Origin: Streptomyces ferrugineus
GTDB taxonomy: Bacteria > Actinomycetota > Actinomycetes > Streptomycetales > Streptomycetaceae
Direction of reading: 5' to 3'
Assembly: GCF_015160855.1 (NCBI RefSeq)
Contig: NZ_CP063373.1
Coordinates: forward strand, 4,216,001 to 4,280,000
DNA length: 64,000 bases
Shown here: piece by piece, positions 7,524 to 18,183 of the stretch
Layout: each line of letters starts with the position of its first letter
Numbering within the stretch: position 1 is the first letter of the stretch
The notes under the pieces: generated by a model
Seen by the model: only the letters and a program-made list of their open reading frames with translations
Database searches by the model: none
What the model was told of the DNA's origin: nothing
Position numbers and translations under genes: made by a program

Positions 7524-9655
7524 GGGCGGGGCCGGACGGGCCGGAGGACAGACTGCGCCGGTTCGCGACGATCTGGAGCCGGGCGGTCTTCCCGGTGACC
7601 TCGACGTCGTCGACCCGGCCGGAGTTCGAGGAGCAACTGCTGCCGCTGGCCCGGCGGTTGAGCGAGGCCCTCAGGGCCAGGACCTTCGACGCGAACGCGG
7701 GCAGGGCGGTCGGCGCCGCGCTGGTCGCCGCGCACTGCACCGACCCCGAGGCGCTCAGCCGCTCACTGGACTGCGTCGACGCCTACCTGGTGCTCTACTG
7801 CGGCGACGGCGGCGACCAGGAGGACCTGCGGGCACGCTCGTCCAGGCTCCAGCACGCCATGGCCGCCGGGTTCGCCCAGGCGCTGCGCGAGCGGACCCTG
7901 GCCGAGCAGGAGGCGATCTCCGCGGCCGCCCTCAAGGCACAGGGCGTCGTGGCCCAGGCGCTGCACGCCACCGAGGCCCGCTTCCGCGCGGTGTTCGAGG
8001 GCGCGGCCATAGGAATCGGCATCGCCGACCTCGACGGCAACATACTGCAGGTCAACGGCGCCCTGCTGCGCATGTTCGGCATCTCCGAACAGGCCCTGCG
8101 CAGCCGCAACGTCATGGAGTGGACCCACCCCGAGGACGCGCCGCAGACCTGGAAGCTCTACGACGAACTCGTCCGCGGCGAGCGCGAGCACTACCACGTC
8201 GAAAAGGCCTTCTACCGGCCCGACGGAACGGTCCTGTGGACCAACCTCACGGTCTCCCTGCTGCGCGACGCCGACGGCGACCCGCAGTACCAGCTCGCCC
8301 TCATGGAGGACACCACCGAGCGCCGCCTGCTCAATCTGCGGCTGCGCTACGAGGCCACCCACGACGCGCTCACCGGCCTGCCCAACCGCACCTTCTTCTT
8401 CGAGCGCCTGGAGAAGGCACTGGGCGCCGGGGAGGGCCAGCGGTTCGGGCTGTGCTACCTCGACCTGGACGGCTTCAAGACCGTCAACGACAGCCTCGGC
8501 CACGCGGCCGGCGACCGGCTACTCGTCGAGGTCGCCGACCGCCTGCAGTCGTGCGCCACCGCGCCCGGCGAGATGGTGGCGCGGCTCGGCGGCGACGAGT
8601 TCGTGGCGCTGACCACCGGCCCCGACACCGAGCGCGAGGTCGACGAGCTCGCCGCCCGGATCATGAACGCGCTCATCGCCCCGATCAGTGTCGACGGCCG
8701 CGAGCTGACCGTGCGCGGCAGCATCGGCATCGTCGAGGGCCCGGCCGGGGAGCGCGGCCCGGCGGAGGTGCTGCGCAGCGCCGACATCACGATGTACCGC
8801 GCCAAGTCGGCGGGCGGCAACCGCTTCGAGCTGGCCGACCCGGAGGCCGACGCCCGCGCCATCACCCGGCACGGCCTGACCACGGCGCTGCCGACGGCGC
8901 TGGACCGGGGCGAGTTCTTCATCGAGTACCAGCCGCTGGTCCACCTCGGCGACGGCAGTGTGCGCGGTGCGGAGGCCCTGGTGCGCTGGCTGCATCCGCA
9001 GCACGGCGTCCTCGGCCCGGACCGGTTCATTCCGCTCGCCGAGCACACGGGACTCATCGTCCCGCTCGGCCGCTGGGTCCTGGAGCAGTCGGTACGCCAG
9101 GCACGCGAATGGCGCGAACGGCACGACGACGCGGGTCCCTTCCGCATCAACGTCAACCTCTCGCCCTGCCAGCTCACCCACCCCGGACTCGTCCAGGACA
9201 CGGTCGAGATCCTGGAGCGCACCGGCATGGCACCCGACGCCCTGTGCCTGGAGGTCACCGAGTCCGCCCTCATCGGCGCCGACGACGACCTGCTCAAGCC
9301 GCTGCGCCGGCTGGCCGAGATGGGCGTCGACATCGCCCTGGACGACTTCGGCACCGGCTACTCCAACCTCGCCAACCTGCGCCGGCTGCCGGTGAGCATC
9401 CTCAAGCTGGACCGCTCCTTCACCCAGAGCATGCAGCAGTTCCCGGCCGACCCCGTCGACCTCAAGATCGTCGAGGGCATCGTCTCCCTGGCCCACAGCC
9501 TGAGCCTCGCGGTCACCGTGGAGGGCGTGGAGACCGGCGCCCAGGCCGAGCAGCTGCGGATACTCGGCTGCGACACGGCCCAGGGCTGGTACTACGCCCG
9601 CCCGGGCCCACCGGAACGACTGCACGAGCTGGCGCTGGTGGACGCGACGGGCTGA
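7520..9655 (+). CDS. rmdA: PAS-GGDEF-EAL c-di-GMP turnover protein, RmdA-like
   Basis: This 711-residue protein probably both makes and degrades cyclic di-GMP. An N-terminal helical region of about 145 residues precedes a PAS domain (about 150-270, starting EARFRAVFEGAAIGIG). A GGDEF domain follows with intact RLGGDEF at about residue 355, then an EAL domain with EALVRW at about 483 and DDFGTGYSNL at about 607. No membrane segments are seen. GTG 7520 is chosen for the 4-bp overlap with the methyltransferase gene. Order and neighbours match, from memory, S. coelicolor SCO0928 (RmdA, regulator of morphological differentiation). The symbol is given on that basis. Confidence 0.88.
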   Translation: MRAGPDGPEDRLRRFATIWSRAVFPVTSTSSTRPEFEEQLLPLARRLSEALRARTFDANAGRAVGAALVAAHCTDPEALSRSLDCVDAYLVLYCGDGGDQEDLRARSSRLQHAMAAGFAQALRERTLAEQEAISAAALKAQGVVAQALHATEARFRAVFEGAAIGIGIADLDGNILQVNGALLRMFGISEQALRSRNVMEWTHPEDAPQTWKLYDELVRGEREHYHVEKAFYRPDGTVLWTNLTVSLLRDADGDPQYQLALMEDTTERRLLNLRLRYEATHDALTGLPNRTFFFERLEKALGAGEGQRFGLCYLDLDGFKTVNDSLGHAAGDRLLVEVADRLQSCATAPGEMVARLGGDEFVALTTGPDTEREVDELAARIMNALIAPISVDGRELTVRGSIGIVEGPAGERGPAEVLRSADITMYRAKSAGGNRFELADPEADARAITRHGLTTALPTALDRGEFFIEYQPLVHLGDGSVRGAEALVRWLHPQHGVLGPDRFIPLAEHTGLIVPLGRWVLEQSVRQAREWRERHDDAGPFRINVNLSPCQLTHPGLVQDTVEILERTGMAPDALCLEVTESALIGADDDLLKPLRRLAEMGVDIALDDFGTGYSNLANLRRLPVSILKLDRSFTQSMQQFPADPVDLKIVEGIVSLAHSLSLAVTVEGVETGAQAEQLRILGCDTAQGWYYARPGPPERLHELALVDATG

Positions 9656-9848
9656 GTCCCGGGGCCGTGCGGGACGGGGCGGGCTGCGCCCCGGTCCCGT
9701 GGCCCGTGTCGGCGCGTACGGGCGACGACCAGGCCCATCGCTCCCGGCCGACGGACGACCGAGCCCGCCCGGCCCGGTCGTATAGCGTGAGTTCCGCCGA
9801 CGGCGGCACCACACGCCCGAGCCGGTCAGCGGAAAGGCAGGACCCGCC

Positions 9849-10751
9849 ATGCCCGACGGGCCGATCGATCTGGATCTGCGCAAGCTGCGCTATTTCGTGG
9901 CCGTGGCCGAGCGGCGGCACTTCGGACGAGCGGCGCTCGCCCTGCACGTCACCCAGCCGGCGCTGTCCCGGCAGGTGCGTCAGCTGGAGCACGACCTGCG
10001 GGTGGAGCTGTTCACCCGCAGCACGCGCGACGTCGCGCTCACCCCGGCCGGCGAGCAGTTCCTGCGGGACGCCAAGGCGCTGCTCGCCGCCTCGGAGGCC
10101 GCCCAGGAGCGGGCCCGCCGGATCAGCGCCGGGGACAACGCGCTGGTCGTCGGGTTCATGCTCGGCACGGACGTCAGCCTCGCCCTGAACGCGTTCTCCG
10201 GACAGCATCCCCGCGTGTCCATCGAGCTGGTCCGGATGCGCTGGTGGAGCCAGGCACGGGTGCTGCTGGAGGGCGCCGTGGACGTCGGGTTCGTACGGCC
10301 GCCCGTCGAGGCCGACGGCGTGGAGCTGCTGCCCCTGTACCGCGAGCACCTCACCGCCGTACTCCCCGTCGAGCACCCGCACGCGCACGACGCCAAGGTC
10401 GCCCTCGCCGCGCTGGCCGAGGACCCCGTCCTGGAGTACGCCGACGCGGCCGAGGCCTGGTCGGCCGTCTGGAACGCCGACCCGCGCCCCGACGGCACCC
10501 GGCCCGCCCACGGCCCCGCCTTCCACGACATGGAGGAACTCCTCGGTTACGTCCGCGGCGGGCGCGGCATCGCGTTCGTGCCGCACTCCGTCGCCGCCGC
10601 CTTCCCCCGGTCCGACATCGCCTACGTCCCGGTCGCCGACGTACCGCCCGGGCAGGTGGCCCTGGCCTGGAACGGCGCGCGCCCCTCGCCGCTCGTCGCG
10701 AGCTTCGTCGAGGCGGTGCGTGCGGCCGTGCGGGTGAGCGGGACGGCGTAG
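9849..10751 (+). CDS. LysR-family transcriptional regulator
   Basis: This 300-residue protein has an N-terminal winged HTH (LRKLRYFVAVAERRHFGRAA) with recognition segment VTQPALSRQVRQLE, and a LysR substrate-binding domain from about residue 95. A TATAGC -10-like element lies near 9781, and the start ATG 9849 follows GGAAAGGCAGG. The alcohol dehydrogenase and SDR genes downstream on the same strand are plausible targets. The inducer is unknown. Its recognition helix differs from those of the other two LysR proteins in this window. Confidence 0.9.
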   Translation: MPDGPIDLDLRKLRYFVAVAERRHFGRAALALHVTQPALSRQVRQLEHDLRVELFTRSTRDVALTPAGEQFLRDAKALLAASEAAQERARRISAGDNALVVGFMLGTDVSLALNAFSGQHPRVSIELVRMRWWSQARVLLEGAVDVGFVRPPVEADGVELLPLYREHLTAVLPVEHPHAHDAKVALAALAEDPVLEYADAAEAWSAVWNADPRPDGTRPAHGPAFHDMEELLGYVRGGRGIAFVPHSVAAAFPRSDIAYVPVADVPPGQVALAWNGARPSPLVASFVEAVRAAVRVSGTA

Positions 10752-10877
10752 AACTGCGCTCATGCCGACTCGGCATCAATGGCGCGGGAAGAGGCATTGG
10801 ACGGGACCGAACAGGCCCCCAAGACTCGGAGGCACCAGACCTTCCCGGAGTACCTCCCCGACCCTTTGGAGCCCGCG

Positions 10878-11888
10878 ATGCGTGCAGCCGTCGCCACCGG
10901 AGCCAACCGCCCGCTGGTCCTCGACACCCTCGACGTCCCCCAGCCCGCCGCCGGCGAGGTCCTGGTCAAGGTCCACGCCTGCGGCGTCTGCTTCTCCGAC
11001 CTGAGCCTGCTGCGCGGGCACTACCCCTTCGCCAGGTTCCCCGTCGTCCCCGGCCACGAGATCACCGGAGTGGTGACCGCCGTGGGCGAGGGCGTGACCT
11101 TCCCGGAGGTCGGCACGGTCGTGGGCGCCCAGTTCCTGTACGACTCCTGCGGGCACTGCGACTACTGCGTGCGCGGAGACCGGATCCTGTGCCCGCGCAA
11201 GCGCGTCACAGGCGTCGTGGCCGACGGCGGCTACGCCGAGTACGCCCTGCTCAAGGCCGACTTCGTCACCCCGCTGCCGGACGGCCTGGACCCCGTGGCC
11301 GCGGCCCCGCTGATGTGCGCCGGCCTCACCGCCTTCAACGGCCTGCGCCAGGGCGGCGCGCAGGCCGGCTCCCGCGTCGCCGTCGTCGGCCTCGGCGGAG
11401 TCGGCGCCCTCGCCGTGCGCTACGCCGCCGCCATGGGTGCCCGCGTCGCCGTGGTGGGCCGCTCCCGGCGCGGCGAGGACCAGGCCAAGACGCTGGGCGC
11501 CGAACTGTTCGTCGCCACCGACGAGTCCGACCCGGCCGACGCGCTCAAGGCCTGGGACGGCGGCGCCGATCTGGTCCTCAACGCCGCCCCGTCCACCGTC
11601 GCGGCCGCCGCCACCCTGGGCGGCATCGCCCCCGACGGCACCCTCCTGCTCCTCGGCTACGGCTCCGAGCCGCTCTCGCTGCCCACCCAGCCCATGATCC
11701 TCAACCGCCTGCACGTGGTCGCGTCCCCCTCCGGCTCCCCGCACGACCTGCGCGACACCCTCGCCTTCTCCACGGCCCACGGCATCCTCCCCGAGGTCAG
11801 CCCGATCACCCTGGACCAGGCGCCGTCCGTCCTCGACGCGATGGCCGACGGCACCGCCCGCGGCCGCAGCGTCATCACCTTCGGCTGA
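10878..11888 (+). CDS. Zinc-dependent alcohol dehydrogenase (medium-chain)
   Basis: This 336-residue NAD(P)-dependent oxidoreductase shows catalytic zinc ligands in HACGVCFSD and GHE, and four structural-zinc Cys in SCGHCDYCVRGDRILC. Its Rossmann motif is VVGLGGVGALAVRYAA. The start at ATG 10878 has GGAG upstream; an in-frame ATG at 10779 lacks a good site and adds a poorly structured leader. The SDR gene starts 18 bp downstream, so the two are probably one unit. The substrate is not identifiable from sequence. Confidence 0.9.
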   Translation: MRAAVATGANRPLVLDTLDVPQPAAGEVLVKVHACGVCFSDLSLLRGHYPFARFPVVPGHEITGVVTAVGEGVTFPEVGTVVGAQFLYDSCGHCDYCVRGDRILCPRKRVTGVVADGGYAEYALLKADFVTPLPDGLDPVAAAPLMCAGLTAFNGLRQGGAQAGSRVAVVGLGGVGALAVRYAAAMGARVAVVGRSRRGEDQAKTLGAELFVATDESDPADALKAWDGGADLVLNAAPSTVAAAATLGGIAPDGTLLLLGYGSEPLSLPTQPMILNRLHVVASPSGSPHDLRDTLAFSTAHGILPEVSPITLDQAPSVLDAMADGTARGRSVITFG

Positions 11889-11906
11889 TCCCGCAAGGAG
11901 TTCACC

Positions 11907-12785
11907 ATGCCCTACGTCGCCCTCGTCACCGGTGCCTCCAGCGGCTTCGGCGCCCTGACGGCCCGCGCCCTCGCCGACGCCGGCCACACCGTGCACGCCG
12001 GCATTCGGCAGACCACCGGCCGCAACGCCCCGGCGGTCGCCGACGCCCGGTCCTACGCCGACGAGCACGGCGTCGACCTGCGCACCGTCGAACTCGACGT
12101 CTCCAGCCAGGAGTCCGTGGACGCCGCGGTCGCCGAGGTGGGGCGGATCGACGTCGTCGTGCACAACGCCGGTCACATGGTGCTCGGCCCGACCGAGGCG
12201 TTCACCCCCGAGCAGATCGCCGAGATCTACGACACCAACGTGTTGTCCACGCAGCGCGTCAACCGGGCCGTACTCCCACAGATGCGGGCCCGGCGCGACG
12301 GTCTGCTGCTGTGGGTGGGCTCCTCCAGCACCTACGGCGGCACCCCGCCCTACCTCGCCCCGTACTTCGGCGCCAAGGCCGCGATGGACCACCTGGCCAA
12401 GAGCTACGCGGTCGAACTGAGCCGCTTCGGCATCGACACGGCCATCGTGGTCCCCGGCTCCTTCACCTCGGGCACCAACCACTTCGCCCACGCGATGCAC
12501 CCGCAGGACACGGCCACCGCGGAGGCGTACGACGCCTTCTACGCCGGCCTGATGGACGACGTCGGCAAGGCGCTGGCCGCCCTGGCGCCGGCCGACGCCG
12601 ACGTCCGGGAGGTCGCCCGGGCCATCGTCCGCATCGTCGGCACCCCCAAGGGCGAGCGCCCCTTCCGCACCACCATCGACCCGGCCGACGACGGCTCCGA
12701 GCGGGTCAGCGACGTCGCCGACGGCATCCGCACCGACTTCTACCAGCGCATCGGCATGACGGACCTGCTGACCCCCCGCAGCTGA
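11907..12785 (+). CDS. Short-chain dehydrogenase/reductase
   Basis: This 292-residue classical-type SDR has the cofactor motif TGASSGFG, the stabilising HNAG, catalytic Ser in GSSSTYGG and YFGAK (Tyr and Lys). The C-terminal extension of about 60 residues is longer than usual for classical SDRs. It follows the zinc alcohol dehydrogenase gene by 18 bp with an AAGGAG site and is convergent, 3 bp apart, with the next LysR gene. The pair probably oxidises or reduces one carbonyl substrate. Confidence 0.9.
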   Translation: MPYVALVTGASSGFGALTARALADAGHTVHAGIRQTTGRNAPAVADARSYADEHGVDLRTVELDVSSQESVDAAVAEVGRIDVVVHNAGHMVLGPTEAFTPEQIAEIYDTNVLSTQRVNRAVLPQMRARRDGLLLWVGSSSTYGGTPPYLAPYFGAKAAMDHLAKSYAVELSRFGIDTAIVVPGSFTSGTNHFAHAMHPQDTATAEAYDAFYAGLMDDVGKALAALAPADADVREVARAIVRIVGTPKGERPFRTTIDPADDGSERVSDVADGIRTDFYQRIGMTDLLTPRS

Positions 12786-12788
12786 CGC

Positions 12789-13673
12789 TCACCGCTCCAG
12801 CAGCATCCGCTGCAACTCCCGCGCGGCCCGCGGCGGCGCCACATCGCTGCGGTGGGCCAGCGCGATCGTCCGGTGCAGCCCGGGCCGGGCCAGCGGGGTC
12901 ACCCGCAGTCCCCGGCCCGACCGCGCCGCCACCATACGCGGCACGACGGCGACCCCCAGCCCGGCCCGCACGAACCCGAGCACCGCGTCCATCTCCCCGC
13001 CCTCCACCGCGAAGTCCGGCTCGAAGCCCTCGGCGCGGCATGCGGCGACCGTCAGTTCCCGCAGGTCGTAGCCGTGCCGGAACATCACCAGGCGCTCGCC
13101 CTCCAGATCGGCGATGCGCACGGTGCGCCGCCCACCGCCGGGCCGGGCGGCCTCGGGGGAGGAGACCACCACCAGGTCCTCGCGCAGCAGCTCCACCGTG
13201 GTCAGCGCCGGGGACGGCGTCGGCAGGGGCAGCACCACCAGGGCCAGATCCAGGGCGCCGCGCGCGAGCTGCCGTACGAGATCGTGCGAGCCGCCCTCCT
13301 CGATCAGCAGCTGGATGCCGGGATAGCGGTCGTGGAAGGCGCGCAGCACGTCGGGGAGCAGGCCGGTGCACAGGCTCGGCGTCGCGCCCAGCCGGACCCG
13401 GCCCCGGCGCAGCTGCACCAGCTCCTGCACCTCGTGCCGGGCGGTGTCCGCGTCGGCCAGGATGCGCCGGGCCAGCGGCAGCAGGGCCTCCCCGGCGTCC
13501 GTCAGCGTGATGTTGCCGCGGGCCCGCAGGAACAGGTCCGCGCCCAACTCCCGCTCCAGCGCCTTGATCTGCTGCGACAGCGAGGGCTGCGCGACATGCA
13601 CCAGGTCGGCGGCCCGGGTGAAGTGCCGGGTCTCGGCGACCGCCACGAAGTACTGGAGCTGTTGGAATTGCAC
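12789..13673 (-). CDS. LysR-family regulator divergent from sdhCAB
   Basis: This 294-residue protein has a winged HTH (VQFQQLQYFVAVAETRHF) with recognition segment AQPSLSQQIKALERELG, then a LysR effector domain. GTG 13673 is preferred: family members start at this point, and upstream in-frame codons would run through the operator. It is transcribed away from the succinate dehydrogenase operon. The perfect palindrome at 13693-13709 lies between the two, about 20 nt from its own start, so it probably controls both sdh and itself. The inducer might be a dicarboxylate, but that is a guess. Confidence 0.9.
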   Translation of the reverse strand: MQFQQLQYFVAVAETRHFTRAADLVHVAQPSLSQQIKALERELGADLFLRARGNITLTDAGEALLPLARRILADADTARHEVQELVQLRRGRVRLGATPSLCTGLLPDVLRAFHDRYPGIQLLIEEGGSHDLVRQLARGALDLALVVLPLPTPSPALTTVELLREDLVVVSSPEAARPGGGRRTVRIADLEGERLVMFRHGYDLRELTVAACRAEGFEPDFAVEGGEMDAVLGFVRAGLGVAVVPRMVAARSGRGLRVTPLARPGLHRTIALAHRSDVAPPRAARELQRMLLER

Positions 13674-13692
13674 CCGGCCATCATAGGTGTCG

Positions 13693-13709
13693 CATAGGGA
13701 TTGCCTATG
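13693..13709. promoter_or_regulatory. LysR-type operator CATAGG-N5-CCTATG
   Basis: This perfect inverted repeat, CATAGG-GATTG-CCTATG, lies in the 95-bp gap between lysR and sdhC. Its centre is about 67 bp upstream of the predicted sdhC transcription start, the usual position for a LysR activator site. The core ATAGG-N5-CCTAT recurs at 60191-60205 before an SDR gene. Confidence 0.65.
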
Positions 13710-13729
13710 GAAACGAGCCGGACCATGTC

Positions 13730-13760
13730 TTGGACCGATGGGGCCGTTCGGCCCTAGCGT
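13730..13760 (+). promoter_or_regulatory. Putative sdhCAB promoter
   Basis: TTGGAC at 13730-13735 and TAGCGT at 13755-13760 are separated by 19 bp. A start about 7 nt after the -10 would fall at 13767-13769, at the sdhC ATG itself. There is no ribosome site before that ATG, so a leaderless mRNA is likely. Confidence 0.45.
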
Positions 13761-13768
13761 CATGTTCC

Positions 13769-14476
13769 ATGGCTCTGGCAACGCGGACGGACCGACGGCC
13801 GTCCATGGCGCGCACGGTGTGGGACTCCACCGTCGGCAAGAAGACCGTGATGGCGGTCAGCGGACTGATCATGCTGGCGTACCTGGTCGCCCACATGATC
13901 GGAAACCTGAAGATCTACTTCGGCGCGGGTGAGTTCAACGCCTACGGCCACTGGCTGCGCACGGTCGGCGAACCGTTCATGCACTACGAGTGGACGCTCT
14001 GGCTGATCCGCGTCGTGCTGGTCGTCGCGGTCGTCGCCCACGCGGTCTCGGCGTACCAGCTCAGCCGCCGCGACATCAAGGCACGCCCCAGCAAGTACGT
14101 GCACAAGAAGCCGCGGGCCTCCTACGCCACGCGCACCATGCGCTGGGGCGGCATCATCCTCGGACTGTTCATCGTCTGGCACGTCCTGGACCTGACGACG
14201 GGCACCGTGCACTCCGGCGGCTTTCAGGAGGGCCACCCGTACCAGAACGTCGTGGACACCTTCTCCACCTGGTACGGCAACGTCATCTACATCGTCGCGA
14301 TGCTCGCCCTCGGCCTGCACATCCGGCACGGCTTCTGGAGCGCAGCCCAGACCCTCGGCGCCGGCAGCCGCACCCGCGACCGCGCCCTGAAGACCGTCGC
14401 GAACGTCCTCGCGCTGCTGCTCACGGCCGGGTTCATCGCCGTGCCCGTGGGCGTCATGACCGGAGTGGTGAGCTGA
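13769..14476 (+). CDS. sdhC: Succinate dehydrogenase cytochrome b subunit
   Basis: This 235-residue membrane anchor has five hydrophobic helices ([82 protein letters not shown]). His residues in AHM, AHAV, WHVL and HIRHG suit heme and quinone sites of the single-subunit, di-heme type. ATG 13769 is chosen because no ribosome site supports either ATG and the promoter predicts a leaderless start there. It heads sdhCAB with 2 bp to sdhA. This type pairs with menaquinone in actinobacteria. Confidence 0.9.
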   Translation: MALATRTDRRPSMARTVWDSTVGKKTVMAVSGLIMLAYLVAHMIGNLKIYFGAGEFNAYGHWLRTVGEPFMHYEWTLWLIRVVLVVAVVAHAVSAYQLSRRDIKARPSKYVHKKPRASYATRTMRWGGIILGLFIVWHVLDLTTGTVHSGGFQEGHPYQNVVDTFSTWYGNVIYIVAMLALGLHIRHGFWSAAQTLGAGSRTRDRALKTVANVLALLLTAGFIAVPVGVMTGVVS

Positions 14477-14478
14477 CC

Positions 14479-16424
<1,946 letters not shown>

Positions 16425-16428
<4 letters not shown>

Positions 16429-17171
16429 AGCTCACCCTGCGCGTCTGGCGGCAGAAGAACGCCGGCACCGAAGGCGCCATGTCCACGTACGAGGTGGACG
16501 GGATCTCCTCCGACATGTCCTTCCTGGAGATGCTCGACACCCTCAACGAGGAGCTCATCCTCAAGGGCGAGGACCCGGTCGCCTTCGACCACGACTGCCG
16601 TGAGGGCATCTGCGGCGCCTGTTCGCTCGTGATCAACGGCGACGCGCACGGGCCCGAGCGGACGACGACCTGCCAGCTGCACATGCGGTCCTTCAAGGAC
16701 GGCGACACGATCGACATCGAGCCGTGGCGGGCGTCGGCGTTCCCGGTGATCAAGGACCTGGTCGTGGACCGGTCCGCGTTCGACCGGATCATCCAGGCCG
16801 GCGGCTACATCACCGCGCCGACGGGCGCCGCGCCCGAGGCGCACGCCACGCCGGTGCCGAAGCCCGACGCCGACCTCGCCTTCGAGCACGCCGAGTGCAT
16901 CGGGTGCGGCGCGTGCGTCGCCGCGTGCCCGAACGGGGCGGCGATGCTGTTCACCTCCGCCAAGGTCAACCACCTGAACGTGCTGCCGCAGGGCGCTCCC
17001 GAGCGCGAGACCCGGGTCCTGGACATGGTGGCTCAGATGGACGAGGAGGGCTTCGGCGGCTGCACCCTCACCGGCGAGTGCGCCACGGCCTGCCCGAAGG
17101 GCATCCCCCTGATGTCCATCACGAGCATGAACAAGGAGTGGCTGCGGGCCACGCGGAAGGTGAAGCGGTAA
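16425..17171 (+). CDS. sdhB: Succinate dehydrogenase/fumarate reductase iron-sulfur subunit
   Basis: This 248-residue protein carries the electron relay between FAD and quinone. The 2Fe-2S ligands are in [10 protein letters not shown] with a further Cys in TTCQLHM. Clusters of the 4Fe-4S and 3Fe-4S type are supported by [12 protein letters not shown] and the [15 protein letters not shown] stretch. It overlaps sdhA by 4 bp and is the last gene before a hairpin terminator at 17216-17243. Confidence 0.96.
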
Positions 17172-17215
17172 CACGAGCCGCACCGCAGAACGTTCGCCGA
17201 CAGGTGCGGACGGGC

Positions 17216-17243
17216 GGGGCCGGGAGTGGTGCTCCCCGGCCCC
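17216..17243 (+). terminator. Terminator hairpin after sdhCAB
   Basis: GGGGCCGGGAG pairs with CTCCCCGGCCCC around TGGTG (one bulged C), 45 nt after the sdhB stop and before the ornithine-lipid genes. Confidence 0.7.
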
Positions 17244-17412
17244 GTCTCGCGTTTCGGCGCCCCGCCGAGCGAAGCGTTCAACATCCGCACATCAACTCTC
17301 CTGGCACAGGTCACGCGTACGCCAACCGGCATCGGAAGAACAGGGGCGGCACCTCACACCGCTCGCAACCGCCCCTTCGCTGCCGTCCCCGGCCCGTGAC
17401 CAGGAGTAAGCC

Positions 17413-18183
17413 ATGACCGGCGTACTGACCGTCGACCGTCCCCCGCAGCCCACGGCACCCACCCGATACACCGTGGGCCTCGCCCGCAACGAGGAGGACG
17501 TGCGCGCCGCCCAGCGGCTGCGGCACGACGTCTTCGCGGGCGAGATGGGGGCCCTGCTGTCCACCCCGCAGCCGGGCCTCGACATCGACGCCTTCGACGC
17601 GTACTGCGACCATCTGCTCGTCCGCGAGGAGGTGTCCGGCCAGGTCGTCGGCACCTACCGGCTGCTGCCCCCGGAGCGCGCCGCGGTTGCGGGCCGACTC
17701 TACTCGGAGGGCGAGTTCGACCTCACCGGGATCGACTCCCTGCGCCCGAACCTGGTCGAGGTCGGCCGCTCCTGCGTCCACCCCGACCACCGCGACGGCG
17801 CCGTGATCAGCCTCATCTGGGCCGGCATCGCCCGCTACATGGTCGACCACGGCCACGAGTGGCTGGCCGGCTGCTGCTCGATCCCGCTCGCCGACGGCGG
17901 CACGCTCGCGGCGGCCACCTGGGACCGGGTGCGGGCCAAGCACCTGGCCCCGGAGGAGTACCGCGTACGACCGCTGCACCCCTGGCAGCCGACCGCGCCC
18001 GTGCCCGCCCAGCGCGTCGAACTGCCCGCGCTCCTGCGCGGCTACCTCCGTCTCGGCGCCTGGGTCTGCGGCGAGGCCGCGCACGACCCGGAGTTCGGCG
18101 TCGCCGACCTGTATGTGCTGCTGTCGATGCGCCGGGTCAACCCGCGCTATCTGCGGCACTTCCTCTCCCTCGTCCCGGCGTGA
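17413..18183 (+). CDS. olsB: OlsB-type ornithine N-acyltransferase (GNAT/hemolysin-like)
   Basis: This 256-residue protein should transfer a 3-hydroxyacyl chain from ACP to the alpha-amino group of ornithine, giving lyso-ornithine lipid at the membrane face. Family features seen are AQRLRHDVFAGEMG, DAYCDHLLV, VVGTYRLLPPE, LVEVGRSCVHPDHR and the C-terminal PEFGVADLYVLLSM. GTGA at 18180-18183 couples it to the O-acyltransferase gene, which completes ornithine lipid. I recall the same pair (SCO0921/SCO0920) assigned to ornithine lipid synthesis in S. coelicolor. Such lipids replace phospholipids when phosphate is short. Confidence 0.88.
   Translation: MTGVLTVDRPPQPTAPTRYTVGLARNEEDVRAAQRLRHDVFAGEMGALLSTPQPGLDIDAFDAYCDHLLVREEVSGQVVGTYRLLPPERAAVAGRLYSEGEFDLTGIDSLRPNLVEVGRSCVHPDHRDGAVISLIWAGIARYMVDHGHEWLAGCCSIPLADGGTLAAATWDRVRAKHLAPEEYRVRPLHPWQPTAPVPAQRVELPALLRGYLRLGAWVCGEAAHDPEFGVADLYVLLSMRRVNPRYLRHFLSLVPA

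Noticed and set aside
8119..10188. 689-residue open frame on the plus strand
   Set aside because: It is a shadow of the GGDEF-EAL and LysR genes. The translation is Arg/Pro/Gly-rich and crosses a gene boundary.
10244..13510. 1088-residue open frame across ADH, SDR and LysR genes
   Set aside because: Low-complexity Arg/Pro/His-rich shadow. All three genes in other frames have clear domains and starts.
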